This document shows positions 42,837 to 54,510 of a stretch of DNA of 64,000 nucleotides, in pieces (the first letter of the stretch is position 1; each line of letters starts with the position of its first letter). The notes beneath the pieces are model-generated. The model did not search any database. It was not told where the DNA came from and saw only the letters and a program-made list of their open reading frames with translations. The position numbers and the translations under genes are program-made. Origin of the DNA: Charina bottae (taxonomy: Eukaryota > Chordata > Lepidosauria > Squamata > Charinaidae); NCBI GenBank assembly GCA_023362775.1, contig JALMGJ010000006.1:13686001-13750000 (forward strand), written 5' to 3'.

Positions 42837-43455
42837 ACTGACCATGCATAACAGGCATAGAATATTGAATGACTCTTGGAAGAACATCATCTATCTGGAG
42901 AAACAGGACAACATACCCTGAAAAGGATCACTCTACACTGCAACTTGTTATAGATCCCATTTATGTCCCTCCAAAGGTTTTTAGATTCTGAAGGCCCCAC
43001 CTGGCTGGGAATCTAAAAAGACATAAAATGTCCAGGATTCCTCATGTGTTTCTTAAGAGCTAGAGCCTTGTCCCCCACTCCACCCTACATTGCCCAATCT
43101 TTTTAGTCTTTGGATGTTTAGGCACTATGCCACCATAACCCTCTTTCTACTGTCCCTTTGCTTCTTCCCAAGTCTTCATCTTTGCTTTTTCTTTCCATAC
43201 CCATTCAGTGTCTATGCTCAGTCATGTGCTTCTCCCCACTTGAGGTCCCTTTCTTGTTGCCTTTGCAGGTTGTTGTGGAGAGTATTTTGCAGTGATTCCT
43301 GAAGTGCAAAACTGCACTACAGGGCAGTGATTCCCATTCCTTCCTGACTGGGGTGTTACCAGTCAATGGTGGTGAAGGATGAATGTCCCTTTTGTATGGG
43401 TGCTGCAAGTTCAGTCCACTCTCCCATATTTTATAACATCTACATACAGTTTTAG
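42837..43455. other. Unannotated sequence
   Basis: No supported gene or repeat. Confidence 0.3.
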
Positions 43456-43695
43456 AGACCCAGTTTGGTGTAGTGGTTAAGGCACCAGGCTAGAAACTAA
43501 GAGACTGTGAGTTGCTTTAGGCACAAGGTACAGGTACGTGGGTGAACTTGAGCCAGTCCCTCTCTCTCAGCCCTAGGAAGAAGGCAATAGCAAGCCACTT
43601 CTGAAATCTTGCCAAGAGAACTGCAGGTTCTTGTCCAGACAGTCGCCAGGAGTCAAAATCAACACTGACTCAAAGGCACAAGACAACAACAACAT
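43456..43695 (+). mobile_element. MIR/CORE-like SINE (type 2 tail)
   Basis: Head CAGTTTGGTGTAGTGGTTAA, a partly deleted core, then GGAAGAAGGCAATAGCAAGC and GTCGCCAGGAGTCAAAATCA, ending in an (ACA)n run. Followed immediately by an L2 fragment. Confidence 0.8.
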
Positions 43696-43699
43696 ATAC

Positions 43700-44390
43700 T
43701 GGTGAGACCCAGTTGCACATCTTTATCCAGAGCTGAAGGGGAAATGCCATAGAGGTCCTTACCCATTGTCTAGAGGCTGTAAGGGACAAAACAAGTTGAG
43801 GTTGAATCCAAGCAAAATGGAGTGGCTGTTTGTCTACCAGCCACTTCTGACTTCCCTACTGGTTCTAAATGATGTCACACTTTCCCCAAAGGAGCAGGTC
43901 CACAATTTGGAGGTGCTCCTGGACTTTCAGCTCCACCTAGATCAGCAGGTGGAAATTGTGGCCAGGGATGCCTTTGACCAGCTTTGACTGGTGCTCCAGT
44001 TGCAGCCATTTGTGGAGCAGAGCGTTTGGCAATAGTTCTCATTACCTCCAGATTCAATCACTGCAATGCATTCTATTTCTGGCTACCTTAAAGATGGAAT
44101 TTGGTGTAATATGCAGCAGTCTGCATATTATGCAGTAATATGTGTAATATGCAGTAATATGTGTAATATGCATATTATGGTGTAATATGCAGCAGTCTGC
44201 ATATTAACCTGTGCAAATCAAAACAATAAAATAATACCTATTTTGTGCGCACTGCACTGGCTTCCAATAGGTTTCCAAGTACAATTCAAGTTACTGGTTT
44301 TCACCTATCCAGGATATCTATGAGAATATTTCCTCCAAGTTGCCTGTCTATTGTGCTCAAGAAGAGATACTCTAGTTTCCTTCAGTTTGG
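43700..44390 (+). mobile_element. L2-clade LINE, RT C-terminal fragment
   Basis: The frame LRLNPSKMEWLFV ... VARDAFDQL (from 43797) is the RT thumb region of L2. After a stop the homology continues in another frame around 44040-44080 (LITSRFNHCNAFYF-like) and 44250-44300. Interrupted at 44103-44215 by short palindromic duplications of TAATATGCAG. Heavily decayed. Confidence 0.75.
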
Positions 44391-44525
44391 TAGGTGAAGG
44401 GTATAGGGGCCTGGATGATATTCTTTTCTGTTGCTGCCCCATCCTTCTCAAATATGTTCCCCCAAAGATCCAGATCTAGGTAGCCTATAATCAGAAGGCT
44501 ACAGGAATTGATGCAACATCTACAG

Positions 44526-44603
44526 CAGTGTTTCTCAACCTTGGGAACTTCAAGCTGTGTGGACTTCAACACAGCTTGAAGTTCCCAAGGTTGAGAAACA
44601 CTG
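44526..44603. mobile_element. Palindromic hAT MITE (family P), minimal hairpin
   Basis: Two arms of about 35 bp (CAGTGTTTCTCAACCTTGGG and inverse) joined at GGACTTCAACACAGC. The flanks ATCTACAG and ATGTACAT match at 6 of 8 positions. The middle of the full-length family is deleted. Confidence 0.85.
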
Positions 44604-44611
44604 ATGTACAT

Positions 44612-46764
44612 AAATATGGCAAGCTATGAAAGAGATCTTAATAAAGGTTCTAACCAAACCATGCCAGCAAATCTGGAGAATGAAACAGTAGCCAATAGTT
44701 AGAAGACCTTAGTCTAAATGTTAATATCAAAGAAAGGAGTGTGCAAAATATCACACAGTATCCTTAATTTGACATCCTGGCTAACTCATTTTCAAACCTG
44801 ACATTTCTTTTGCTGGCATGACAAATTTGGTCCTGTTCTGTTCCATTTTCAAAGAGCTATCCTGCAAATGGACAGAGAGGTAAGTTTGAAGGCAAAAAGG
44901 TGTTTCAGAACATGTCTAGGTGTGAACATAACATCTGTCTGCAATTTCTTAAAGCAGCTACCTATTTTCCCCAATCCCAGAAAGTGGTACATTTGGTTTA
45001 AGAAATTGCAGATAGCAGCTGAAAAATAATAGACAGACAGACACATATGGGTGTGAATACAATTTTAAGGAGAAATACAAGCATTTTAAACATCCATATT
45101 CAATGTTTCTGTCCAGAAGTATATCTGCACAGACTAAGGTTATCTACTAGGAAAAATACATTAATATAGCTAATAGATGGTGACCAGCATTGAACATATT
45201 TATCCCTCACTGTAGGATTCCCATGAAAGCTGGGTATGGGTGAGAATTTGATTTGTTTTGATTGACTGTGATTTGAGCTGTAGGATGTTGGTTTTTTGCG
45301 TGTGTATTTCTGTGGGAGATCCTGGCTGAAGAAACTGTAGGCTGAAATCAAGTTCTTCAAAAGTCATTGCTCATTTCTTCTCCCTCTTTTCTCCTTTTGT
45401 ACCATTCAACTTCCTTCTAGTTCTTTAATTTGTCTATATATGAATTATTTGCTAAGCTGTCTGGGGTATTTTGGTTGCTGTATGGCTTACGTATGCCACT
45501 CAAAATCTACTATGATTGGAATAGCCTATAAACCAACCAACCAATAAAACTTGACATACATAATAAAGTATTGCGTTCTTAATTAATCAAACATGCTCAT
45601 TCTGGAAAGAAGAGACCACGTTTTAGCATGCATCTGTCCCATCCAGTCAAGCCACTGGAAAAAAGAGGATTACCACTTACCTCCTCCTAAGTAAACCAGG
45701 GCAGAGAGGGTTTTCTTTGGGAAAAAGTGGCAAGGGGCAGGATTGCGGAGGTGGCTCTTCACAGGAGTCACAGAGAGAATTCAGTAGGGTCATGAGTGGA
45801 GAATGAAGAGATTTTTCATGGAGCCAGTAGGCTCCAATGTACCATACCCCATGCACGTGTGCACATATGCACCTCATTACAATGAGAAATTATGAGCAGT
45901 GGACCAATAGCAGAATTCATGATGAAACACTGTTGGGTGATTTCCCAATATGTTTGAAAACTTTTGATCCCAAACTCTTTACAGCTTAACTAAAATAAAA
46001 GCAGGCAGAAAGATGCGAATGCTATGCTGACTCAGCCATACACAACATACAGTGCAATCTTTTTTCAATCTGTACAGATTTTTCCTCTACTGCCACTCTC
46101 TTTCTAGTGCCTCCAACCAATATAATTGATGATATTAAGAAGGCACCACAATTTCAAGGGTCCAAAGCGATGGTATTTATTGATCCACTACTGTACTTAG
46201 AAGTGTGCAAAAAGTTTGCAAGGTTGAAAAGAAAAGATCTTACTCTAAGGACTCTAAAAGAACTAACTCTCAACTTTTTTGGAAGTGTTCTATGCTTCTC
46301 AGACATAGCAGAAGTGCCCTATCCTGCCCAACCCCATTCCGAGGCTGGAACATTTCTGAAAACATGAAAACAGTGCCAGAACATTTAAAAGTTGAACTGG
46401 GTGTTCTGGACGTAGAACCATTCTGTCTCAAAAATATGATTTCTATTTTTGGTCTAGCCTATGACATTTCTATTTCTGGCACAGCTATGAATTAATCAAA
46501 TTTGTGATGATGATGTAAACCATAACTTTCTTTTTTCAGCTATGAAGCTTTATACAGCTTGAGGGCATTTTCCTACTGGAGGGGTCTCAGGCCTCACCTT
46601 TCTTCCTAGTTTCTGGGCTTCAGCCCTCTTGGCACATCTCTATCTATTGTTTTGCTTAATATCTGTAAAGTGACCAGAATCCACTACGATTGAGTTAGTG
46701 GGAAAACTGGATAGATAGATGATAGATAGATATATGATAGATAACAGAGATAGTTTTATGGAGA
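44612..46764. other. Mostly unique AT-rich sequence
   Basis: About 2.1 kb without a recognised repeat. Two overlapping frames at 46107-46495 have no domain signal. GATA-like simple repeats lie at 46712-46742. Confidence 0.35.
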
Positions 46765-46813
46765 AGGTTGAACTATTTATTTATTTATTTAATTTATCCC
46801 CGCCCATCTCCCC
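46765..46813 (-). mobile_element. L2-clade LINE tail, left part (interrupted by Bov-B)
   Basis: (TTTA)n then CCCGCCCATCTCCCC. The tail resumes at 47164 with the duplicated ATCTCCCC followed by AAATAGGGGACCCT. Confidence 0.7.
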
Positions 46814-47163
46814 GAATGAAGACTCTTGAGAGTCCCTCGGACTGCAAGGAGGTCAAACCAGTCAATCCTAAAGGAAATCAACCCTGACTGCTCATTGGAA
46901 GGACAGCTACTGAAGCTGAAGCTCAAATACTTTGGCCACCTAATGCAAAGAGAGGACTCACTGGGTCCTGATGCTGGGAAAGACTGAAGGCAAAAGGAGA
47001 AGGGGACGGCAGAGGATGAGATGGTTAGATAGCATCACCTATGTAATGAACATGAATTTGAGTAAACTCCGGGAGACTGTGGAGGACAGGAAGGCCTGGT
47101 GTGCTATGGTCCATGAGGACACGAAGAGTCGGACACGACTAAACGACTGAACAACAACAACAA
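46814..47163 (+). mobile_element. Bov-B (RTE) LINE 3' end
   Basis: The plus-strand copy carries the same 3' region as the minus-strand copy at 19211 (AAACTCCGGGAGACTGTGGA, AGTCGGACACGACTAAACGA) and ends in (CAA)n. It is flanked by the 8-bp duplication ATCTCCCC (46806-46813 and 47164-47171). Its frame is broken by deletions, one of them near 46965. Confidence 0.9.
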
Positions 47164-47186
47164 ATCTCCCCAAATAGGGGACCCTA

Positions 47187-47287
47187 TCATAAATATAAAA
47201 TAATTATCATAAATATAAAATAATTATCATAAATATAAAATAATTATCATAAATATAAAATAATTATCATAAATATAAAATAATTAT
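47187..47287 (+). repeat. 20-bp tandem repeat, about five copies
   Basis: Unit TAATTATCATAAATATAAAA repeated with no visible divergence at the truncated L2 tail. Confidence 0.95.
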
Positions 47288-47842
47288 AGAGGGGGGAAAC
47301 AGATGATGTGAAAGTGCCTGATTTGTTTGCTTACTCTATTCATTTATTGGTAGTTTGCAAAGCCAAGGGCACCATCCTGGTATCTGAGAAAGGAAAGAGT
47401 TTTTAAAAATGCTGAGATGATCACGAAATAAAAGTCTCCCAATGCTGCTTTCCACATATAAGCTTACAATATAAAATCAGCATAAGTTGAAAAAGAAAGA
47501 ATTTAAAAAGGCAATTGGTTAACAAATCCCAGCAGTAAGGTACAGCAAATGTGACAATTGGTGCAATAACAACAGGGCTGAAGCACTCCAAATTTAGAAG
47601 TCCTCAAACTGTCAAGTCTTTTTGGCTTATACTGGCAAATATATTTTGATCCCTTCCACAGATGCCCCTGGTGATGAGACTGTATGTCTTTGTGAGATGC
47701 AAAGACACAGCCAAACTTCCTGTCACATTGGACTTCATTTTTAAAAAATATTCTATTTTTTAAAAAAATCTGGGAAGTGGACATGCTTCCAGTCTTACGT
47801 CTAATTTCATTTCTTTCAAAAGCTCAATAGAAAACAGTATTG
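47288..47842. other. Unannotated sequence
   Basis: No supported gene. The minus-strand 93-residue frame at 47503-47784 has no recognisable motif. Confidence 0.3.
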
Positions 47843-47850
47843 TGTTAAAT

Positions 47851-47979
47851 CAGTGTTTCTCAACCTTGGCAACTTTAAGATGTGTGGACTTCAACTCCCA
47901 GAATTCCCCAGCAAGCTGGCTGGGGAATTCTGGGAGTTGAAGTCCACACATCTTAACATTGCCAAGTTTGGGAAAACTG
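47851..47979. mobile_element. Palindromic hAT MITE (family P)
   Basis: Full-length copy: CAGTGTTTCTCAACCTTGGC arm, a GGGGAATTCTGGGAG palindrome arm and the inverse right end, with a perfect 8-bp duplication TGTTAAAT (47843-47850 and 47980-47987). Confidence 0.9.
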
Positions 47980-48019
47980 TGTTAAATGGCTGTAATTTAT
48001 CTCAGCAAGGGACTTCACC

Positions 48020-48418
48020 CTGCAAAGGTGGTTGAGAAAGTGATGGTGTTGCAGCTCCAAAGGATCCTGGATGAAATGGATTATCTGGACCCTTTTCAGT
48101 CAGGTTTCAGGCCCAGATATGGGATGGAAACAGCAGTGCATCCATCCTTGCTCTTCTTGACCTCTCAGCGGCTTTCAATACCATTGACCATGGTATCCTT
48201 TTGGGTCATCTCAGGGAGTTGGGGGTGGGTGGCACGGTTTTGTGCTGGTTCACCTCCTTCCTCCAGGGCCAGTCCCAATCGGTGTTGATAGGGAGCGAGA
48301 GATCCAGCCCGCAGCCTCTTCTTTGTGGGGTGCCGCAGGGCTCGGTACTCTCTCTGCTCCTTTTTAACATCTACATGAAACCTCTGGGTGAGACAATCCA
48401 TCGCCACGGGGTGAGGTA
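48020..48418 (+). mobile_element. L2-clade LINE reverse transcriptase, first part
   Basis: RT motifs on the plus strand: VVEKVMVLQLQRILDEMDYL and DPFQSGFRPRYGMETA, then after a frame change LLCGVPQGSVLSLLLFNIYM (48330-48389). The frame change lies near 48135-48200. The homology stops at 48418, where a foreign 514-bp segment begins, and resumes at 48938 with the catalytic QYADD-like sequence. Confidence 0.88.
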
Positions 48419-48423
48419 ACATC

Positions 48424-48937
48424 TTTTGTAGTTTATAAAAATTTGTGAGATCATAGTTATAGAAATATTAAGAGACAAACGAACTGAAAGCTTGCAGTAA
48501 AAAAACGTTGCTTTTTATTTTAAAAACAAAGAACAGTAACTTAGCTTGCTTTCTTCAGCCGAAGAAAAACACATGGCTTAATTAACATAGCCCCGTACTC
48601 ACATTGTAGAGAAGACAAAACAGAGAGATAACAGCAAGGTAACAAAGACAAAAGGCAGATTTACAATTTAAAGCTTTTACCACTACTTGGCAGTACCTGA
48701 TTGGACAGGGCTTGGCATGTGACCAATCACCTAGGCAACTTATAACTTTATTTGGGAAGAACCATCAGGTGAATCTCCGACTGACCAAACAAATAGACTT
48801 TGAGGCTCCAAGCAATTAACATTCCTGAAGGGGGAGCTAACATGTGCTTTCCTGGAGCCCACAGAAAAAAAACTTTTAGGCTTGGCTTTTAAAACTAGCC
48901 TTCATATTCTTTTAAGATCATAAAAATATATGCAACA
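48424..48937 (-). mobile_element. Insertion of about 514 bp in the L2 RT, candidate solo LTR
   Basis: It splits the L2 RT exactly before the catalytic motif and is flanked by ACATC (48419-48423 and 48938-48942). On the minus strand it starts TGTTGCATAT and contains GGTGATTGGTCAC (a CCAAT-type box) and AATAAA, as an LTR would, but its other end is ACTACAAAA instead of a clean CA. There is no coding content. Confidence 0.5.
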
Positions 48938-48942
48938 ACATC

Positions 48943-49640
48943 AATATGCTGATGATACCCAATTATAAATCTCCATCCCAGGTGACCTAAGTGATGCTGC
49001 AGCCACCCTCTCTCGGTGCCTGGAGGATGTAGGGGTCTGGATGGGGAACAACCGGCTTCAGCTGAAGTGAGTTGGGGGCTTCTTGGTATCTAGGAATTTA
49101 CCATCTTTGGTTCTGGATGGGGTTGCACTGCCCCAGACAGATCCAGTCGGAACCTGGGGGTCCTCCTGGACTCCTGCTCAAAGAGCAGGTGGCAGCCGTG
49201 GTCAGGGGAGCCTTTGCCCAACTTCATGTGCGCCAGCTACGGCCCTTCCTGGATCGGGAAGCCCTCCGGTCAGTCACTCATGCCCTAGTCATCTCCCGTA
49301 TAGACTATTGCAATGCGCTGTACATGGGGCTACCCTTGAAGAGCATCCAGAAGCTACAGCTGGTTCAGAATGTGGCCACACGAGCTTTTACACCTCACTT
49401 GGGGTGGGAGGGGGGATATCCAATCATGGGGGTGGTTGGCACCATGATGTGGCTCCAAGGAATTTATATTTTATATAAATTTTAAATATTTTTCTATATT
49501 TTATATTTCATATGTATATTTCTATGAAGTATTTGTTTTTATGTTTTTAATTTCTTGTTATTTTAACTGAATTGTAAACTGCCCAGAGTCGCTTGCGAGA
49601 TGGGCGGTGCAGAAATATGAGAAATAAATAAATAAACAAA
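48943..49640 (+). mobile_element. L2-clade LINE reverse transcriptase, second part, and 3' tail
   Basis: Continues with the YADDT-like site near 48944-48963. Then comes the C-terminal frame (49072-49485) with AAVVRGAFAQLHVRQL and ISRIDYCNALYMGLPLKS, then the 3' tail hairpin AAACTGCCCAGAGTCGCTTG ... GAGATGGGCGGTGC and (AAAT)n. A deletion near 49390-49440 removes most of the remaining C-terminus. Confidence 0.88.
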
Positions 49641-49740
49641 CACTATTTGCAGGAATTAGCAGCTTTACATCAACTCACAGCCCTCTCATTGCCTCCTCTT
49701 GCACTTACAAAGCCAGAAGCCTCTTCTGATGTTTTGTAAT

Positions 49741-51390
49741 TTTTTTTTTTATTTATTTATATTTCTAACTTATAACTTATTATACCGTCCAGATCTAAAG
49801 ATGACAACTCCCTGGATCTCGAGGCACCATCAATCCACAGCCACTCCGTCTTACCAGGGTTCAGCTGAAGCCTGTTGTTCCCCATCCAGGCCCCCACAGC
49901 CTTCAGACACTGAGAAAGGGCAGCCACTTCATCACTTAACTCACCCGGGATGGAGATATATAATTGAGTATCATCAGCATATTGATGATACCTCATCCCG
50001 TGTTGGTGGATGATCTCACCCAGCGGTTTCATGTAGATATTAAATAGGAGAGGGGAGAGAACCGAACCCTGTGGCACCCCACAAAGTAGGGGCCGAGGGT
50101 CGGACCTCTCATCTCCTATAACCACCGATTGGGATCGGCCCTGGAGGAAGGAGTTGAACCAGCGTAAAACCACGCCGCCAATCCCCAACCCCCTAAGCCG
50201 TCCCAAAAGGATACCATGGTCAATGGTATCGAAAGCCGCTGAGAGGTCAAGAAGGGCTAGGATGGATGCACTGCCACCATCCCGTGCCCGCCAGAGATCA
50301 TCAGTAAGTGTGACCAATGCAGTTTCTACCCCATATCCCGGTCTGAATCCTGACTGAAAGGGGTCTAGATAATCCGTATCATCCAGAATCCTCTGGAGCT
50401 GTAATGCCACCACTTTCTCAACCACCTTCCCCAAAAAGGGGAGGTGGGAGACAGGACAAAAGTTATCCAACACTGTAGGGTCCAGCGATGGCTTCTTGAG
50501 GAGGGGGTGCACCAGCGCCTCCTTAAAGGCTGCCGGAAACACTCCCTCTCCCAAGGATGTAAGAACCATCGCATGGACCCAGCCACATGTCACCTCACTG
50601 GCTGCTTTCACCAGCCAGGAGGGGCATGGGTCAAGATGACAAGTAGTGGCCCTTACAGTCCGGAGGATCCTGTCCACTTCCTCAGGTCCAACAGGATCAA
50701 ACTGTTCCCAGATAACCGGGCACAGACGCTCCCTCGGCATCTCCCCAGACCATGTGTCACACTTGGAGTCTAACTCAGAATGAATCCGAGCGATTTTATC
50801 CATCAGATGCTCTGCAAATTCCTCCGCACTGCCCTGCAGGTGGGTCACTGGGCCCACCTTACCTAGGAGAGATCGAGTAATCCTAAACAGGGCCGTTGAG
50901 CGGCATTCTGCGGACGCAATAAGAGCGGAGAAATATTGACGTTTCGCCGCTCTTACCGCCACAAGGTAGGCTTTAACTGCGGCTCTAGCTTGTGTTCGGT
51001 CTGATTCGGTTTTTGTCTTTCTCCAGCGGCACTCTAGGCGTCTCTTGACCCTCTTCAGTACCCTCAATCCCTCCGTATACCACGGGGAATATCGGGTCGG
51101 ATGGGACAAGAGTGGTCGCATAGGCGCGATCCTGTCCAAGGCCCCAGCCACCCTCTTATTCCAGACTGCGGCCAGGGTCTCCGCTGGACCGTGCATTAGA
51201 TCCTCGGATATAACCCCCAGCTCCCTCTGAAACCCTATCGGGTCCATTAGTCACCGGGGGTGGACCAAACGAATGGGTCCAGCCTCCCTGCGGAGTGGGG
51301 TAGCATATGAGAATCTCAGGGTCACCATGGTAATGGTATGTGGGAGTGATCTTGGGAGACAGGAGGAAGAGCCGCAGACTAGACAACCAT
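49741..51390 (-). mobile_element. L2-clade LINE with internal 3' deletion
   Basis: A minus-strand L2 copy whose tail (TTATTTATATTTCTAACTTA ... CCGTCCAGATCT) joins directly to the RT coding region at about 49795. The part between the RT thumb and the 3' UTR is missing. Arranged tail-to-tail with the plus-strand L2 at 48020-49640, with only about 100 bp between them. Confidence 0.9.
49757..51247 (-). pseudogene. L2-clade LINE reverse transcriptase, 496-residue open frame
   Basis: This is the longest fully legible RT in the window. The linker region (residues 1-170, rich in Arg) follows a lost endonuclease domain. RT motifs: HPLLKKPSLDPTVLDNFCPV (about residue 248), QSGFRPGYGVETAL, ALLDLSAAFDTIDHGIL (catalytic Asp), LLCGVPQGSVLSPLLFNIYM, the catalytic YADDTQLY near residue 424, and NNRLQLNPGKTEWL. 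Both catalytic sites are intact. The frame ends prematurely because the C-terminal region is deleted, and the endonuclease is absent, so the copy cannot be autonomous. The start is arbitrary, since homology extends upstream to about 51390. Confidence 0.92.
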
Positions 51391-52336
51391 CATGCAAATG
51401 GTACGTCAGCCCACTGAAGGAATGGAGACAAGGAAAGCATCTCAGAAGGGACTCTCCCAAGTTTTCTGGAAGGTGAAAGTAAAGGAGGGGAGAAGTGCTT
51501 TCAGACTTGCAAGATTCGATTACTGTAGCCTTAGTAATGGTAGTGTTAGTATTAGTAAAGGTAGTGTTAGTATTCATGGTTTGTGCTTCTTGTCTGGACT
51601 ACCTTTAAGGGATGACAAGTTTCCAGTAGCTGACTGGAAGAATCTTCTGCAGAAGTGCAGGACCTTTCAGCTTTTACAAGTCAGTGGAAGCTCAAAAGAG
51701 GTACAGTAGAAAGCATGGTCTCATATCTCTTCTGGTGTTTTTAAGTGAAAAGGCTGAGAAGGAGAGGGTTGCTTCACCCAGCATTTGCAAAAGGTAGGAT
51801 ATCACCTGTGCAGAAGCTTTGTGCAGATTCTGCAAGTGGAGGAGATCAGAAGGACTGTGAAGCACAGCAAAATGAAGCAACTCAAGCCCCTTAGCTTCAG
51901 TCTTCACTCTTCACTTCAGGCAAGGCAGCCTTCATGCTTCACAAGGTGTCTTCAAGGGAATGTTTTGCTCCAACCTTGACTGAAGTCAAGATTCCTCCCA
52001 TAATTTGCCTGACTAATAGAAAATGTATGGACTGGTGGATGGGTGCAGTGAGGTCCTTTATTCAGAAGGTCTTTCTTGCTAGAAAAAAAAAGGTAAAAGA
52101 AAAATGTAAATTAGAATGGTAGAGAGCTTCTTGTAGAGGAGGGCTAGAAATTGTAGTGTGGAGGCTTCCCAATCTGCCTTTGGTAAAAGAAAATGTCACA
52201 CAGGACATGTTGAATGTTTTGAGAGAACACCAACCATAGACTCTCAAAATCCCAAATATGCCTACTGGTCCCAAAGTTTTTTGCGTTTTCTTGCTCTTTG
52301 CAAAGCATTGAGTTGATACAGGAAGTGGCCTTGTCT
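51391..52336. other. Unannotated sequence
   Basis: A short GTAGTGTTAGTATTAGTAAA repetition lies near 51540-51575. No gene is supported. Confidence 0.35.
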
Positions 52337-52350
52337 TCTTGAAAAAAGAG

Positions 52351-53028
52351 CTAAAGCAAGGTTGGAAGTGTGAAAAGGAAGAGGGAACTTTTTATCATGC
52401 ATGGTGGACTTGTGACAAAGCAAAGAAATGTTGGGTGCAAATCCATGCAATAATGCAAAAGATACTACAGATTAATATTACAATGAAACCAGAATTATTT
52501 TTATTAGGCTTTCTGGATGTTGAACTAGAAAAGAAATATGGGAAAATAATACTTTATTAGTAATAAGTATATGGTGACTGCAGCAAGATTATTGTACGCA
52601 AAAAGATGGAAGAATAATGAAATACCCACAGTAGAGGATTGGATTATAAAACTGATGGAGCTTGTGGAAATGGCAAAGCTGACCAGTTTGGTCAGGGAAA
52701 AAATGATACAAACTTGTTTTGAAAGACTGGAAGCCTTATATGGACTTTTTGCTAAAAGAAGAAAAGACAGAACTGATGATATATGGATTTGGGGATTAGA
52801 AAAAGTTAAAGAGGGAGGGGGAAAAGTAAGATGGCAATTACTCGATAGAAAGAAGGGGAGAAGTCAAAATTCTATGTTTTCTTTCTCTTTCTCTTTCTCT
52901 TTCTCTTTCTCTTTCTCTTTCTCTTTCTCTTTATTTCATTTCATTATTTCTTTTTTCTTTTTCTTCTTTTTCTTTTCATTTTTTATACTTTTATTGTATT
53001 GTAACATTCTAATAAAAATATTTTTTTT
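52351..53028 (+). mobile_element. L1 LINE 3' end
   Basis: Two frames carry the L1 ORF2 C-terminus: EEGTFYHAWWTCDKAKKCW and NITMKPELFLLGFLD (52339-52560), then AARLLYAKRWKNNEIPTVED and IKLMELVEMAKLTSLVREK (from 52571). A single stop/frame break separates them near 52558. The 3' UTR has a (TTTCTC)n tract (52878-52931) and ends AATAAAAATATTTTTTTT and A-run. AAAAAAGAG at 52342-52350 and 53029-53037 may be the target duplication. Confidence 0.85.
52878..52931 (+). repeat. (TTTCTC)n pyrimidine tract in the L1 3' UTR
   Basis: About nine hexamer units within the L1 3' end. Confidence 0.95.
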
Positions 53029-53037
53029 AAAAAAGAG

Positions 53038-54420
53038 AAAATTGCTAGAGCAGGGAATCCAAGATAGGCAGGAGCTGGCAATTTTTTTTCTGTCCTTAGA
53101 TAGCATGCATTTAAAAAAGAAAACCTTCTCTCAGAAACTCATTTGATGCTTTGCTGGCTGTCAGCTGAGTTAATTGTCAGTAAGGGAATAAAAAAAATGG
53201 AAGCTACTGGCTCTGGTCTAATTACTGGTTGTCATGACAGTTAATTAGATCCAGAATGCAGTAAGTAGTGGATATAACAATAATTAATCTACCCCAAATC
53301 ACGGGTATATGGGTGCAAGCCCACACACACACACAGAGAATAAGCTTAGTGTCTATCAACTTTTCAGCTCTTACAGCCAGAAGCAAGTCCCCCACAACTT
53401 TGATGCATTGCTGTAAATAAATGGTGACGGAAGCCAACTTTTCTGTCTCAGAAAATAAACTCACTTGCATGCAATGTTCAGCTATGGAAGTAAACAGGTG
53501 ATATTTGATAGGGTCAATTCCACTCCGTTTGCTAGTAAGCTATCTAAGAACCTAAGGAGAGCTTGGTGGGTCAAATCCCAGGTCTATCTGGGCTAGCATT
53601 CTGTATTCCATGATGATCAACTAGGTGTGTCCTCAAAATTCATTATGGACGGCAGGAAGATGACAGCTTTCTTCTACTCCTGCTCACTTAGAAACTGGTA
53701 TTTAGTAGTTGCTGTGTTTGGTGTGAGTTAGTATTAGCCATAAAGACTATTGTTAGACCTGTCCTCCATTAATCTAGAAAGATCTTATGGAAATAGCAGT
53801 AGTTCCATTCATTTTTGCCTTTTTTTTGGTTAAACCTCTTTCACTGCATAACCTATCCTCTTTTTTTAAATTGTATCATATGATCAAACTATTTGCAAAC
53901 TTAAACTGACTTATTTCCATCTCACATTATTCCTGCATTTTATGTCCTGCAGGGAAGAATTAATAAGCAAAACTGTGATTTTTAATGTCAAGAAAGAACC
54001 AATGATAACATTAATTTTACCCTGGTTATCCCTGTAATTGTTATTTTTGGTAGTAAATAATGCTACTTGATAATATAATGCATCCAGAGTTACTAATTTT
54101 CCTCTGCAGATGATACAACGTGTTCTGTTTCACTTATTATTTATATCCCTGCTGTGAAAGCTACATTTCGCCTAATTGTTTCCCTTGTTTCCCAAATAAG
54201 ATGATACAAATAGCCTCACTAAAATGATTGCACACCACTTGGAGAACATGATGTCCTAATATAATAGCATGGATTTATTGTGTCATTGTTTAAGGGTGAT
54301 TGCTTTCTACCCAACTGAAATATGTAAGGCTACTGCTCGAAATTACATGACTTGAAATGGGAGGGATATTTGTGGTTCAGATCAGCCCATGCCGAGAGAA
54401 ATATGATGAGGCCAGGGGCA
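53038..54420. other. Mostly unique AT-rich sequence
   Basis: About 1.4 kb with no recognisable repeat, exon or RNA. Confidence 0.35.
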
Positions 54421-54510
54421 TCTGGAGGAGGTGAGGTTAAAAAGGTCAAGACGCAGCTGCAATCATATGGCCATGACCACCATCTTGACTTTTTTTTAAC
54501 CTTCCTTGAT
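54421..54510. repeat. Unclassified palindromic repeat (AAGATGGCGGC-type), short form
   Basis: The left arm GAGGTTAAAAAGGTCAAGAC and right arm ACCATCTTGACTTTTTTTTA are inverted around GCAATCATATGGCCATGACC. Minimal two-armed copy. Confidence 0.6.

Noticed and set aside
46107..46495. Two overlapping frames of 86 and 96 residues
   Set aside because: No recognisable motif, no splice or Kozak support, and AT-rich context; consistent with chance.
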